Shown: piece after piece, positions 6,113 to 12,093 of the stretch
Numbering within the stretch: the stretch's first letter is position 1
Layout: the number at the start of each line of letters is the position of its first letter
Assembly (NCBI GenBank): GCA_947479185.1
Contig: CANJYY010000045.1
Location: forward strand, 1 to 12,103
Reading direction: 5' to 3'
DNA length: 12,103 nucleotides
Source: Caulobacteraceae bacterium
GTDB taxonomy: Bacteria > Pseudomonadota > Alphaproteobacteria > Caulobacterales > Caulobacteraceae
Notes under the pieces: model-generated
What the model was told of the DNA's origin: nothing
Databases searched by the model: none
Seen by the model: the letters and a program-made list of their open reading frames with translations, nothing else
Position numbers and translations under genes: made by a program

Positions 6113-6478
6113 TCAGCGCGTGGCGGTGAACGGCCCCGAGCGGCCGCTTGCCTCCACAACTCCGGTCAGGGTGGAGCCCGTCAGACGTCCGGCGTAGTTG
6201 GCGCTGAACGGCTTGCCCAGAAAACTCGACTGGTAGCTCCAGGTCACTGCGTCGCCCTCGACCCGCCCACGGGTCAGGGGATGCGTCTTGCCGGAGCCGC
6301 CGTCGACGCAGGTCCCGCCGAGCGTCGCCCCCGACCGCGTAAAATCACAGGTCAGGGTGAAGGCGAAGGACTGGACCTTCGCCTGAAGTTTCCAGCGGCC
6401 GGCGACCGGATCATCGGCGCCGAGCGCCGGAGCCGTCAGGATCAGAACGGCGCCGAGGCCGAGCAGGGACGCACGCAT
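6113..6478 (-). CDS. Small exported beta-rich protein of unknown function
   Basis: The 121-residue precursor has a clear signal peptide (MRASLLGLGAVLILTAPALG, cleavage near residue 20-21). The mature protein begins DDPVAGRWKLQAKVQSFAFT and alternates polar and hydrophobic residues with many Gly turns, as expected for a small beta-barrel or lipocalin-like fold. Two Cys (44 and 57) probably form a disulfide in the periplasm. I cannot name a family. The ATG at 6476-6478 has GAGGAG about 9 bases upstream. It converges on gcrA with only 4 bases between stops and no terminator, so each transcript must run antisense into the other gene. Confidence 0.85.
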   Translation of the reverse strand: MRASLLGLGAVLILTAPALGADDPVAGRWKLQAKVQSFAFTLTCDFTRSGATLGGTCVDGGSGKTHPLTRGRVEGDAVTWSYQSSFLGKPFSANYAGRLTGSTLTGVVEASGRSGPFTATR

Positions 6479-6547
6479 GATCGAACTCCTCTGTCTGTAC
6501 CCGTCGATCTAGGTCCAAGGCTCGGAACGTACAGGGCGGGTTTCGTC

Positions 6548-6554
6548 CGACTCG
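6548..6554. promoter_or_regulatory. GANTC site of the GcrA-associated type in the xseA promoter
   Basis: CGACTCG reads CGAGTCG on the minus strand and fits YGAKTCG, the methylated motif linked with GcrA binding. If transcription starts at the xseA GTG, the site covers -29 to -23, between the -35 and -10 positions. Confidence 0.45.
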
Positions 6555-6562
6555 GGAGCGTG

Positions 6563-6570
6563 GCTATGGT
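6563..6570 (+). promoter_or_regulatory. Candidate -10 element (GCTATGGT) of xseA, leaderless geometry
   Basis: GCTA starts exactly 14 nt before the GTG start codon, and the TA-hexamer TATGGT starts 12 nt before it. It partly fits the Caulobacter -10 consensus GCTANAWC. There is no Shine-Dalgarno sequence near the GTG, which suits a leaderless mRNA. Confidence 0.45.
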
Positions 6571-6576
6571 GTCCCG

Positions 6577-8028
6577 GTGAGCGATCCTGAAACGACGACC
6601 TCAAACGCCCAGGCCTATTCGGTGTCCGAACTGGCCTTCGCCCTCAAGCGGACGCTGGAGGACGCCTATGGCTTCGTGCGGCTGCGCGGGGAGCTGAGCA
6701 AGGTCACCCACCACGCCAGCGGCCACGTCTATCTGACCATCAAGGACGACAAGGCCGCCATCGACGGCGTCGTCTGGAAGGGCAGCGTGCGCGGCCTGTC
6801 GGTGCGGCCCGAGCAAGGGCTGGAGGTGATCGTCACCGGGCGGATCACCACCTTCCCCGCCGGATCCCGCTATCAGATCGTCATCGAGAGCATGGAGGCC
6901 GCCGGGGTCGGCGCCCTGCTGGCGCAGCTGGAGCGGCTGAAACAGAAGCTGGCGGCGGAGGGGCTGTTCGCGGCCGACCGCAAGCGCCGCCTGCCGACCA
7001 TGCCGGCCGTGGTCGGGGTGATCACCAGCCCGACCGGGGCGGTGATCCGCGACATTCTTCATCGCATCCGCGACCGCTGGCCCTGCCGGGTCGTGGTCTG
7101 GCCGGTGGTGGTCCAGGGCGACGCCGCCGCCGGACAGGTGGCCGCGGCGATTCGCGGTTTCAACGCCATGACGCCGGACGGGCCCGTGCCAAGGCCCGAC
7201 ATCCTGATCGTCGCCCGGGGCGGCGGCTCGGTCGAGGACCTTTGGGCGTTCAACGACGAGGCCCTGGCCCGGACGGTGGCCGAGAGCACGATCCCGCTGA
7301 TCTCGGCCGTCGGCCACGAGACCGACACCACCCTGATCGACTTCGTCTCCGACCGGCGCGCGCCGACCCCGACGGCCGCCGCCGAGATGGCCACGCCCGT
7401 GCTGTCGGAGCTGAAGGCCCTGACGGCGGACTATGACCGGCGGCTGGCCACGGCCGGCGGGCGGATGCTGGAGGACCGGCGCGGCCGGCTGACCGCCCTG
7501 TCGCGCGGCCTGCCCCGGCCGGCCGACATTCTCGCGATGGCCCGCCAGCGGCTGGACTACGCCGGCAGCCACCTGACCATGGGCCTGCGGCGCAATGTCG
7601 ACGTCCAGGCGCGGCGGCTGGCCCAGACCTCGGCGCCGCTGCGCCCGGCGCTGCTGCAGCGGCGGACCGAGCAGCTGTCATCGCGGCTGGACGCGGTGAA
7701 CCTGCGGCTCAACGCGGCCATCCCGCGCCGGCTGAAGGTCGAGGAGACGAGGCTGGCCGCGCTCGACAAGCTGCGCCAGACGCTCAATCCCAAGCGCCCG
7801 CCCCGGCCCGGATTCGTGCTGCTGACGCGCGCCGACGGCTCGCTGGCCCGCAACGGCGCCGAGCTGACCGCCGGCGAGGCTGTGCATCTGATGTTCGAGG
7901 ACATGACCCGCGAGGCGGTGATCGACGGCGCGGGGGCCCCTCCCCCTGCCCCGCCCGCCCCGGCCGCGCCGCGTCCCGCGCCCAAGAAGGCGGTCTCGCC
8001 GCCGGCGGGACAGGGTGATCTGTTCTGA
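6577..8028 (+). CDS. xseA: Exodeoxyribonuclease VII large subunit
   Basis: Large catalytic subunit of exonuclease VII, which degrades single-stranded DNA to oligonucleotides together with the small subunit XseB; XseB is not in this window. The 483 residues are near family length. An OB-fold DNA-binding domain covers about 14-110 ([20 protein letters not shown] onward). The catalytic domain has [10 protein letters not shown] (150-159), [16 protein letters not shown] (213-228), GHETD (246-250) and [10 protein letters not shown] (261-270). Long Arg/Leu-rich helices span about 275-400, then a conserved [11 protein letters not shown] segment. A disordered Pro/Ala linker (454-476) ends in QGDLF. 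The start is GTG at 6577, supported by the -10 position and by residues 14-40. A 138-bp repeat begins 15 bases after the stop. Confidence 0.96.
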   Translation: MSDPETTTSNAQAYSVSELAFALKRTLEDAYGFVRLRGELSKVTHHASGHVYLTIKDDKAAIDGVVWKGSVRGLSVRPEQGLEVIVTGRITTFPAGSRYQIVIESMEAAGVGALLAQLERLKQKLAAEGLFAADRKRRLPTMPAVVGVITSPTGAVIRDILHRIRDRWPCRVVVWPVVVQGDAAAGQVAAAIRGFNAMTPDGPVPRPDILIVARGGGSVEDLWAFNDEALARTVAESTIPLISAVGHETDTTLIDFVSDRRAPTPTAAAEMATPVLSELKALTADYDRRLATAGGRMLEDRRGRLTALSRGLPRPADILAMARQRLDYAGSHLTMGLRRNVDVQARRLAQTSAPLRPALLQRRTEQLSSRLDAVNLRLNAAIPRRLKVEETRLAALDKLRQTLNPKRPPRPGFVLLTRADGSLARNGAELTAGEAVHLMFEDMTREAVIDGAGAPPPAPPAPAAPRPAPKKAVSPPAGQGDLF

Positions 8029-8042
8029 CATCCACCTTCCCT

Positions 8043-8180
8043 CCGCTCATCCCCGCGAAAGCGGGGACCCAGGTGTTTTTGAAGCAGCGGCTCACCTTTC
8101 GGGTTAGCCGATGGCCATGCCTGACCGGTGCGCCGAAGCGCTGAAAAAGCCTGGGTCCCCGCTTTCGCGGGGATGAGCGG
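8043..8180. repeat. 138-bp twin hairpin element, copy 1
   Basis: Perfect 31-bp inverted arms (8043-8073 and 8150-8180) each hold a CCCCGC-GAAA-GCGGGG hairpin and end inward in GACCCAGG. The 76-base centre aligns without gaps to that of copy 2 at 9885-10022 and includes TGTTTTTGAA, TTTCGGG, GCCATGCCTGA and CTGAAAAAG. The layout is that of paired REP units. It lies just past the xseA stop. Confidence 0.9.
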
Positions 8181-8235
8181 ATTTCTTGGGGATCTCCAGT
8201 CAGACAGCCCGGTCTGTTCTAGCCGCCCCCGAACC

Positions 8236-8243
8236 GCTACATT
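8236..8243 (+). promoter_or_regulatory. Candidate -10 element (GCTACATT) of the DUF2093 gene, leaderless geometry
   Basis: Seven of eight bases fit GCTANAWC. GCTA begins 14 nt, and the hexamer TACATT 12 nt, before the ATG at 8250. No Shine-Dalgarno sequence is present. The -35 region is weak. Confidence 0.5.
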
Positions 8244-8249
8244 GTCCCC

Positions 8250-8465
8250 ATGAACGCCTATGATCGCGACCTCGGACGAGACCTCGCCACCCTGCATTAC
8301 GGGGACGGCGAATACGCCGTGCTCAAGCCCGGCCGCCATGTGGTCTGCGCCGTCAGCGGCGTGATGATCCCGCTGGAGGCCCTGCGTTACTGGAACGCCG
8401 AGGTGCAGGAAGCCTACGCCGGCCCCGCCGAGGCGCTGAAGCGCTGGCAGGAGCTGAACCCCTGA
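8250..8465 (+). CDS. DUF2093 domain protein
   Basis: This 71-residue protein fits the alphaproteobacterial DUF2093 family, whose function is unknown. The family core is visible: LHYGDGEYAVLKPGRHVVCA (15-34), SGVMIPLEALRYWNAEVQEA (36-55) and AGPAEALKRW (57-66). There is one Cys, no signal peptide and no membrane segment. The ATG lacks a ribosome binding site but has a -10-like element 12 nt before it. Its last codons carry the AGGAG for the next gene, and its TGA shares bases with that gene's CTG start, so the two are translationally coupled. Confidence 0.9.
   Translation: MNAYDRDLGRDLATLHYGDGEYAVLKPGRHVVCAVSGVMIPLEALRYWNAEVQEAYAGPAEALKRWQELNP
8449..8453 (+). promoter_or_regulatory. Ribosome binding site for the CTG start of the M23 peptidase
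   Basis: AGGAG is followed by 8 bases and then CTG at 8462. This spacing is ideal, and the frame continues straight into a signal peptide. Confidence 0.7.
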
Positions 8466-9295
8466 ACCGTCGCGCGCTGCTCGGCGGCCTGGCGCTCGCC
8501 GGGCTGGCCGGGCCGGCGCTGGCTGTCGGACCGACCCTGCGTCTGGCCGGACGCTATCGTCAGGGCGGCTGCGCCATCGGCCTGACCGATCCGCGGGCGA
8601 AGATCTATGTCGACGACGAGTCGGTCGGAACCGCCTCGGCGGCCGGCTACTTCTTCGTCGGCTTCGATCGCGACGCCCCGCCCCTGACCGTCGTGACCGT
8701 CGAGACCGAACTGGGGACGGCGGCAGAAACCCTGACCATCGCGTCCGGCGACTTCGACGTGCAGCGGATCAGCGGCCTGCGCCAGGACCTGGTCGCGCCG
8801 ACCGATCCGGTGCTGCTGGAGCGTATCAAGGCCGAGGCCGCGCTGAAGGCCGCCGGCTTCGCCAGCCGCATGGACGAGGACGGTTTCCGGGGCGGCTTCG
8901 CCATGCCGCTGAAGACCTGGCGGCTGAGCGCCCGGTTCGGCGGGCAGCGGATTCTCAACGGCATTCCCCAGACGCCCCACTATGGGGCGGACTTGGCCGC
9001 GCCGGCCGGCGCGGCGATCATGGCCCCCGCGGACGGCGTCGTGGCGCTGGCCAGTCCCGCGATGCATTTCGAGGGCGGGCTGACGATGATCGACCACGGC
9101 CAGGGCCTGATTTCCGTCTATCTGCACCAGTCGCGCCTCGATGTGCGGGCCGGCGACAGGATTAGAGCCGGTCAGGTCATCGGCGCCGTCGGCATGACCG
9201 GGCGGGCCACCGGTCCCCACCTGTGCTGGCGGATGAAATGGCGCGGGCGGAACCTCGATCCGACGCTCATGACAGGGTTAAGGCCCCCATTCTGA
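8462..9295 (+). CDS. Exported M23 family metallopeptidase (LytM-type), probable CTG start
   Basis: M23 peptidases are zinc enzymes that cut peptidoglycan cross-bridges; some members only regulate others. From CTG at 8462 the frame gives 277 residues beginning NRRALLGGLALAGLAGPALA, a clear signal peptide. No ATG, GTG or TTG start gives this; the first GTG (8693) would lose 77 residues including the export signal. The N-terminal domain (about 25-125) looks beta-rich. The peptidase domain (about 155-265) has HYGAD (His 173, Asp 177), YLHQS (His 222) and GPHLCW (His 253). The second His of the usual HxH zinc motif is Cys 255. Overlap with the DUF2093 stop (CTGA) suggests coupling. The family is sure; activity is not. 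Confidence 0.9.
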   Translation: MNRRALLGGLALAGLAGPALAVGPTLRLAGRYRQGGCAIGLTDPRAKIYVDDESVGTASAAGYFFVGFDRDAPPLTVVTVETELGTAAETLTIASGDFDVQRISGLRQDLVAPTDPVLLERIKAEAALKAAGFASRMDEDGFRGGFAMPLKTWRLSARFGGQRILNGIPQTPHYGADLAAPAGAAIMAPADGVVALASPAMHFEGGLTMIDHGQGLISVYLHQSRLDVRAGDRIRAGQVIGAVGMTGRATGPHLCWRMKWRGRNLDPTLMTGLRPPF

Positions 9296-9384
9296 GGTAA
9301 CCTTTCGGTAGGGTGCGCGCCCCTATTGATGCCGGTATCAGAACAAGGCGTCGGCCATGTCCCGGCGCAGGGATTGAGGACTTG

Positions 9385-9864
9385 ATGAATTCGGGTTTGG
9401 GTGCGCTGAAGGTGCTGCTGGTGGACGACAACCAGCATATGCGCGCCATTGTCTCGACCATCCTCAAGGGTGTCGGCATTCATGAAGTGCGGGAGGCCCG
9501 GGACGGGGCCGAGGGCCTGCAGGCCCTGCGCGACTGGCCGGCCGACATCGCCATCGTCGATTTCCACATGGAGCCGATCGACGGCGTCGAATTCACCCGC
9601 ATGATCCGCAACGCCAAGGACAGCCGCAACCCCTACCTGCCGATCATCATGATGACCGGCTTCGCCGACCGGCCGCGCGTCGTCGAGGCGCGCGACGCCG
9701 GGGTGACCGAGCTGGTGGTCAAGCCGGTGACAGCCCGCTCGATTATCGACAGGATTAACGCCGTGGTGTTCCACGCCCGCCAGTTCGTGCGCACCGACGA
9801 CTATTTCGGCCCGAGCCGCCGCGGCATCGATGACGCCCCGCAACAGGCCACCGCGGCGCTCTAG
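9385..9864 (+). CDS. Single-domain response regulator (CheY-like)
   Basis: A phosphoacceptor receiver of 159 residues with no DNA-binding or enzyme output domain. The acid pair Asp 14-Asp 15 (LLVDDNQHMR), the phosphorylation site Asp 59 (AIVDFHMEPIDG), Thr 91 (IIMMTGFAD) and Lys 113 (VVKPV) are all present. A tail of about 40 residues includes FVRTDDYFGPSRRG, a motif seen after receivers in many alphaproteobacterial proteins of this kind. I start it at the ATG at 9385 because GAGGA lies 4 bases before it and the domain begins at residue 8; a start at 9313 would add 24 unlike residues. No histidine kinase adjoins it, so its partner is unknown. The 89-base gap before it shows no clear promoter. 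Confidence 0.92.
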   Translation: MNSGLGALKVLLVDDNQHMRAIVSTILKGVGIHEVREARDGAEGLQALRDWPADIAIVDFHMEPIDGVEFTRMIRNAKDSRNPYLPIIMMTGFADRPRVVEARDAGVTELVVKPVTARSIIDRINAVVFHARQFVRTDDYFGPSRRGIDDAPQQATAAL

Positions 9865-9884
9865 GGAGCGGGCGCCCCCCTCCT

Positions 9885-10022
9885 CCGCTCATCCCGGCGA
9901 AGGCCGGGACCCAGGTGTTTTTGAAACAGCAGCTCACTTTTCGGGTCAGCGTTTCGCCATGCCTGATTCGTCAGCCGAAGCTCTGAAAAAGCCTGGGTCC
10001 CGGCCTTCGCCGGGATGAGCGG
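9885..10022. repeat. 138-bp twin hairpin element, copy 2
   Basis: Perfect 31-bp arms (9885-9915 and 9992-10022), each with a CCCGGC-GAAG-GCCGGG hairpin and inward GACCCAGG. It has the same length and the same internal layout as copy 1. It fills the gap between two convergent genes, 20 bases after the response regulator stop and 13 bases before the acyltransferase stop. A GANTC (9964-9968) lies in its centre. Confidence 0.9.
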
Positions 10023-10035
10023 CTTTGCAGGGATC

Positions 10036-10965
10036 TCAGCCGTCCGCCGCTTCCAGATCGGCGTAGGCCTCGTTGGGCCAGCGCTTGTGGACCCAGAACC
10101 ACTCCTCGGGATGTTCGCGCACCTGCGCCTCGACGAAGGCGGTGACGCGGCGGACGCCGGCCTCGATGTCGGCTGTGCGGTCGCCGGTGCGCTCCAGGAC
10201 GATCGGCTCATGCACCACGGCGCGGAACCGCGCGCCCCTTGTCCGCTGAACCGACATCGGCTGCAGCACCGTGTCGAAGCGCAGCGCCAGGCGCGTCGGC
10301 CCCGGCGCCGTCATGACCATGCGGCCGAAGAACGGCGCCGCCACGCCGCCGTGGTTGAACTTCTGGTCGTTCATCAGAGCAACCGACACGCCCTTGCCGA
10401 GCGCCTCCAGCATCTCGCGCGCGCCGTCGCCGCCCTTGGGCGCGAACAGCTTGACGCCGTAGCGCTTGCGGCTGTCGCGGATGCGCCGGTCGACGTAGGG
10501 ATTGTTGGCCGCCCGGTAGGTGATCTCGCAGTTGATCCCCGAATTGACGATCGCCGCCGGCATGACTTCCCAGTTCGAGAAGTGGCCCGAAACGAACACC
10601 ACCGGCCTGTCGCCCTTCGCGATTTCGGCCAGCCGCTCGCCACCCACGATCTCGACCCGGCCGGTCGAGGGCAGCAGGCGGTCCATCATCGGGAATTCCG
10701 CGATCGTGCGGCCGTTGCCGTCCCATTGCGCGTCGAGGATCCGCGCGCGCCAGGCGGCGTCCCTTTCCGGGAAGGCCAGGCGCAGGTTCTGCTCGGCGAT
10801 GCGGTGGGTCTTCGTCAGCGGCCCGATGGCCCGGGCCAGCGCCCCGCCCAGCCAGGAGGCCGCGTCCACCGGCAGCAGCCGCAACAGGAAGGTAAAGACA
10901 TCAAACAGGACGGCCTCGAGCCTCCAGGCAAGGTCCTGACCGAATGAAATGCGCTTGTCACCCAT
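10036..10965 (-). CDS. LpxL/HtrB-type lipid A acyltransferase
   Basis: Members of this family add a secondary acyl chain to lipid A on the cytoplasmic face of the inner membrane. The 309 residues match family length. A hydrophobic N-terminal segment (about 18-50, FDVFTFLLRLLP) anchors it. The catalytic HX4E is HFSNWE (His 128 to Glu 133). Further family blocks are NPYVDRRIRDSRKRYG (155-170), ALMNDQK (196-202), AAPFFGR (209-215) and EEWFWVHKRW (287-296). The exact acyl donor and position are not predictable. The ATG at 10965 has no ribosome binding site but has GCTA exactly 14 nt before it. It is divergent from the XRE gene and convergent with the response regulator. Confidence 0.93.
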   Translation of the reverse strand: MGDKRISFGQDLAWRLEAVLFDVFTFLLRLLPVDAASWLGGALARAIGPLTKTHRIAEQNLRLAFPERDAAWRARILDAQWDGNGRTIAEFPMMDRLLPSTGRVEIVGGERLAEIAKGDRPVVFVSGHFSNWEVMPAAIVNSGINCEITYRAANNPYVDRRIRDSRKRYGVKLFAPKGGDGAREMLEALGKGVSVALMNDQKFNHGGVAAPFFGRMVMTAPGPTRLALRFDTVLQPMSVQRTRGARFRAVVHEPIVLERTGDRTADIEAGVRRVTAFVEAQVREHPEEWFWVHKRWPNEAYADLEAADG

Positions 10966-10971
10966 CGGGCC

Positions 10972-10979
10972 TACCTAGC
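10972..10979 (-). promoter_or_regulatory. Candidate -10 element (GCTAGGTA) of the acyltransferase gene, leaderless geometry
   Basis: On the minus strand GCTA starts 14 nt before the ATG at 10965. No Shine-Dalgarno sequence is seen. The rest of the 169-base divergent gap contains TTGTCCACA (11032-11040), one base off a DnaA box, and no other clear element. Confidence 0.4.
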
Positions 10980-11134
10980 GCGCTTTGGAGATGAGTGGAA
11001 ATCGCGCCGGGGATGATCCCCCGACAGGTGCTTGTCCACAGGCCCGGATCGCTTGGCGCGCGACTTGCGGCTTTCAGGTCAGACCGTTTCGTTTCGGAAC
11101 AGTCGCGGGTGCAACAACACGGGGGCGACAGCCC

Positions 11135-11521
11135 ATGGGCAACGATATCGACGTTCACCTCGGCAAGCGGCTTCGCCGCCGTCGCCGACTCCTCGGCCTG
11201 ACCCAGCAGCAGCTGGCCGGCACGGTCGGGGTCCGCTTCCAGCAGATCCAGAAGTACGAGTGCGGCGCGAACCGCATCTCGGCCTCGCGCCTGTGGCAGC
11301 TGTCCGAGGCCCTCGAAGTGCCGGTCGGCTACTTCTACGACGGCCTGTCCGACGCGGACCGCCGCGAACTGCAGAGCGAGACCTCCGGCGAAGGCGGCGA
11401 GATGTTCGCCCGCAAGGAAACCCTCGACCTGATCCGCGCCTACTACCAGCTCGGGGAGCGGCCCCGTCGCCGCCTGCTCGACCTGGCCAAGTCGCTCAAC
11501 GGCGAGACCGACGCGGCCTGA
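11135..11521 (+). CDS. XRE-family helix-turn-helix regulator
   Basis: A 128-residue Cro/C1-type DNA-binding protein. The HTH covers about residues 8-66 (HLGKRLRRRRRLLGLTQQQL, then VRFQQIQKYECGANRISASR), with recognition helix near 34-44. LSEALEVPVGYFYDGL (56-71) is the usual end of this domain in a common alphaproteobacterial group. The C-terminal half is helical (KETLDLIRAYYQLGERPRRR), with no sensor domain that I recognise. The start at 11135 is preceded only by a weak GGGGG; longer starts at 10985 or 11032 would add unlike residues. Targets are unknown. The downstream gap holds two repeats before the phosphatase gene. Confidence 0.9.
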   Translation: MGNDIDVHLGKRLRRRRRLLGLTQQQLAGTVGVRFQQIQKYECGANRISASRLWQLSEALEVPVGYFYDGLSDADRRELQSETSGEGGEMFARKETLDLIRAYYQLGERPRRRLLDLAKSLNGETDAA

Positions 11522-11531
11522 GTTTGCGTGG

Positions 11532-11617
11532 TTCGACACGCACCCTCCGGGTGCTGCTCACCATGACGTGCAGCGGTGTGCGTCATCCTGAGCAGCGGCC
11601 GCGGGCCGCGTGTCGAA
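11532..11617. repeat. Inverted repeat with 37-bp arms, each with its own hairpin
   Basis: Arms 11532-11568 and 11581-11617 pair as CGTCAT..TGAGCAGC..GCGTGTCGAA. The central 11 bases of each arm differ, but both keep a local hairpin (ACCC-TCC-GGGT and GGCC-GCG-GGCC). The family resembles TCATCCTGAGCAGC/TTCGACACGC repeats common between alphaproteobacterial genes. It begins 10 bases after the XRE stop. Confidence 0.75.
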
Positions 11618-11644
11618 GGACGCACCCTGCCCGAGCCCCCGTTC

Positions 11645-11672
11645 GGGACAGACACCTGCCGGTGTCTGTCCC
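11645..11672. repeat. GGGACAGACACC perfect hairpin
   Basis: 12-bp arms GGGACAGACACC / GGTGTCTGTCCC with a TGCC loop, without a mismatch. It is the best-preserved member of the GGGACAG family here and lies 43 bases before the phosphatase start. Confidence 0.85.
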
Positions 11673-11701
11673 TGGGGACCTTGTTGAGGGACCCGGCCCC
11701 G

Positions 11702-11709
11702 GCTAACGC
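11702..11709 (+). promoter_or_regulatory. Candidate -10 element (GCTAACGC) of the phosphatase gene, leaderless geometry
   Basis: GCTA starts 14 nt before the ATG at 11716. TTGAGG at 11684-11689 is one base from TTGACG and could be the -35. No Shine-Dalgarno sequence precedes the ATG. Confidence 0.45.
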
Positions 11710-11715
11710 TTGGGC

Positions 11716-12093
11716 ATGACCCTCTCCGCAGACCGTCTCGCCGAATTCGACGCCTTCCTGATCGCGCTCAACCGCGCCTCGGCCGGCGCCATCCTGCCGC
11801 TGTTCCGGTCCGACCACGGGCTGGAGAACAAGCTGCACGGCGGCTTCGACCCGGTGACCGAGGCCGACAAGGGCGCGGAGCGGGCCATCCGCGAGATGAT
11901 CGCCGCCCATTATCCCGACCACGGGGTGATCGGCGAGGAATACGGCGAGGACCGCCCGGACGCAGAGTTCGTCTGGGTGCTCGATCCCGTCGACGGCACC
12001 CGCGCCTTCATCGCCGGCCTGCCGCTGTGGACCACCCTGATCGGCCTGCGCCATGAGGGCCGGCCGGTGCTCGGCTCGATCGGACAACCCTAG
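11716..12093 (+). CDS. hisN: Histidinol-phosphatase (inositol monophosphatase family), cut short by an in-frame TAG
   Basis: The encoded part matches alphaproteobacterial HisN-type enzymes, which dephosphorylate histidinol phosphate using Mg2+; related IMPase activity cannot be excluded. The ATG at 11716 gives 125 residues: DPVTEADKGAERAIR (45-59), the metal-binding IGEEYGED (72-79) and LDPVDGTRAFIAG (89-101, Asp 90 and Asp 93). The frame then reads GRPVLGSIGQP and meets TAG at 12091-12093, followed by codons for I-G-E. Homologs continue QP-[YF]-x-G-E, so the TAG sits where a Tyr or Phe codon is expected and the frame stays correct after it. About half of the usual 260 residues would be missing. 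It is a pseudogene or a sequence error; the window ends 10 bases later. Confidence 0.8.
   Translation: MTLSADRLAEFDAFLIALNRASAGAILPLFRSDHGLENKLHGGFDPVTEADKGAERAIREMIAAHYPDHGVIGEEYGEDRPDAEFVWVLDPVDGTRAFIAGLPLWTTLIGLRHEGRPVLGSIGQP

Noticed and set aside
6601..7572. 323-codon open frame on the minus strand
   Set aside because: It is the antisense shadow of xseA.
8043..8180. Intrinsic terminator of xseA
   Set aside because: The strong hairpins have no U-run after them, and the structure is symmetric with a conserved centre, so a repeat element explains it better.
8414..9220. 268-codon open frame on the minus strand
   Set aside because: It is antisense to the M23 peptidase, whose motifs are clear on the plus strand.
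9313..9384. Upstream start that would lengthen the response regulator by 24 residues
   Set aside because: The added residues are Arg/Pro-rich and unlike a receiver, and the GAGGA site favours the ATG at 9385.
8043..10022. CRISPR array
   Set aside because: The repeats are only two, far apart, palindromic and separated by genes. There are no regular spacers and no cas genes.
10015..10947. 310-codon open frame on the plus strand
   Set aside because: It is antisense to the LpxL-type acyltransferase and begins inside a repeat.
11032..11040. TTGTCCACA as a DnaA box
   Set aside because: It is one base from TTATCCACA, but it is alone, with no cluster and no AT-rich region that would suggest an origin or a regulated promoter.
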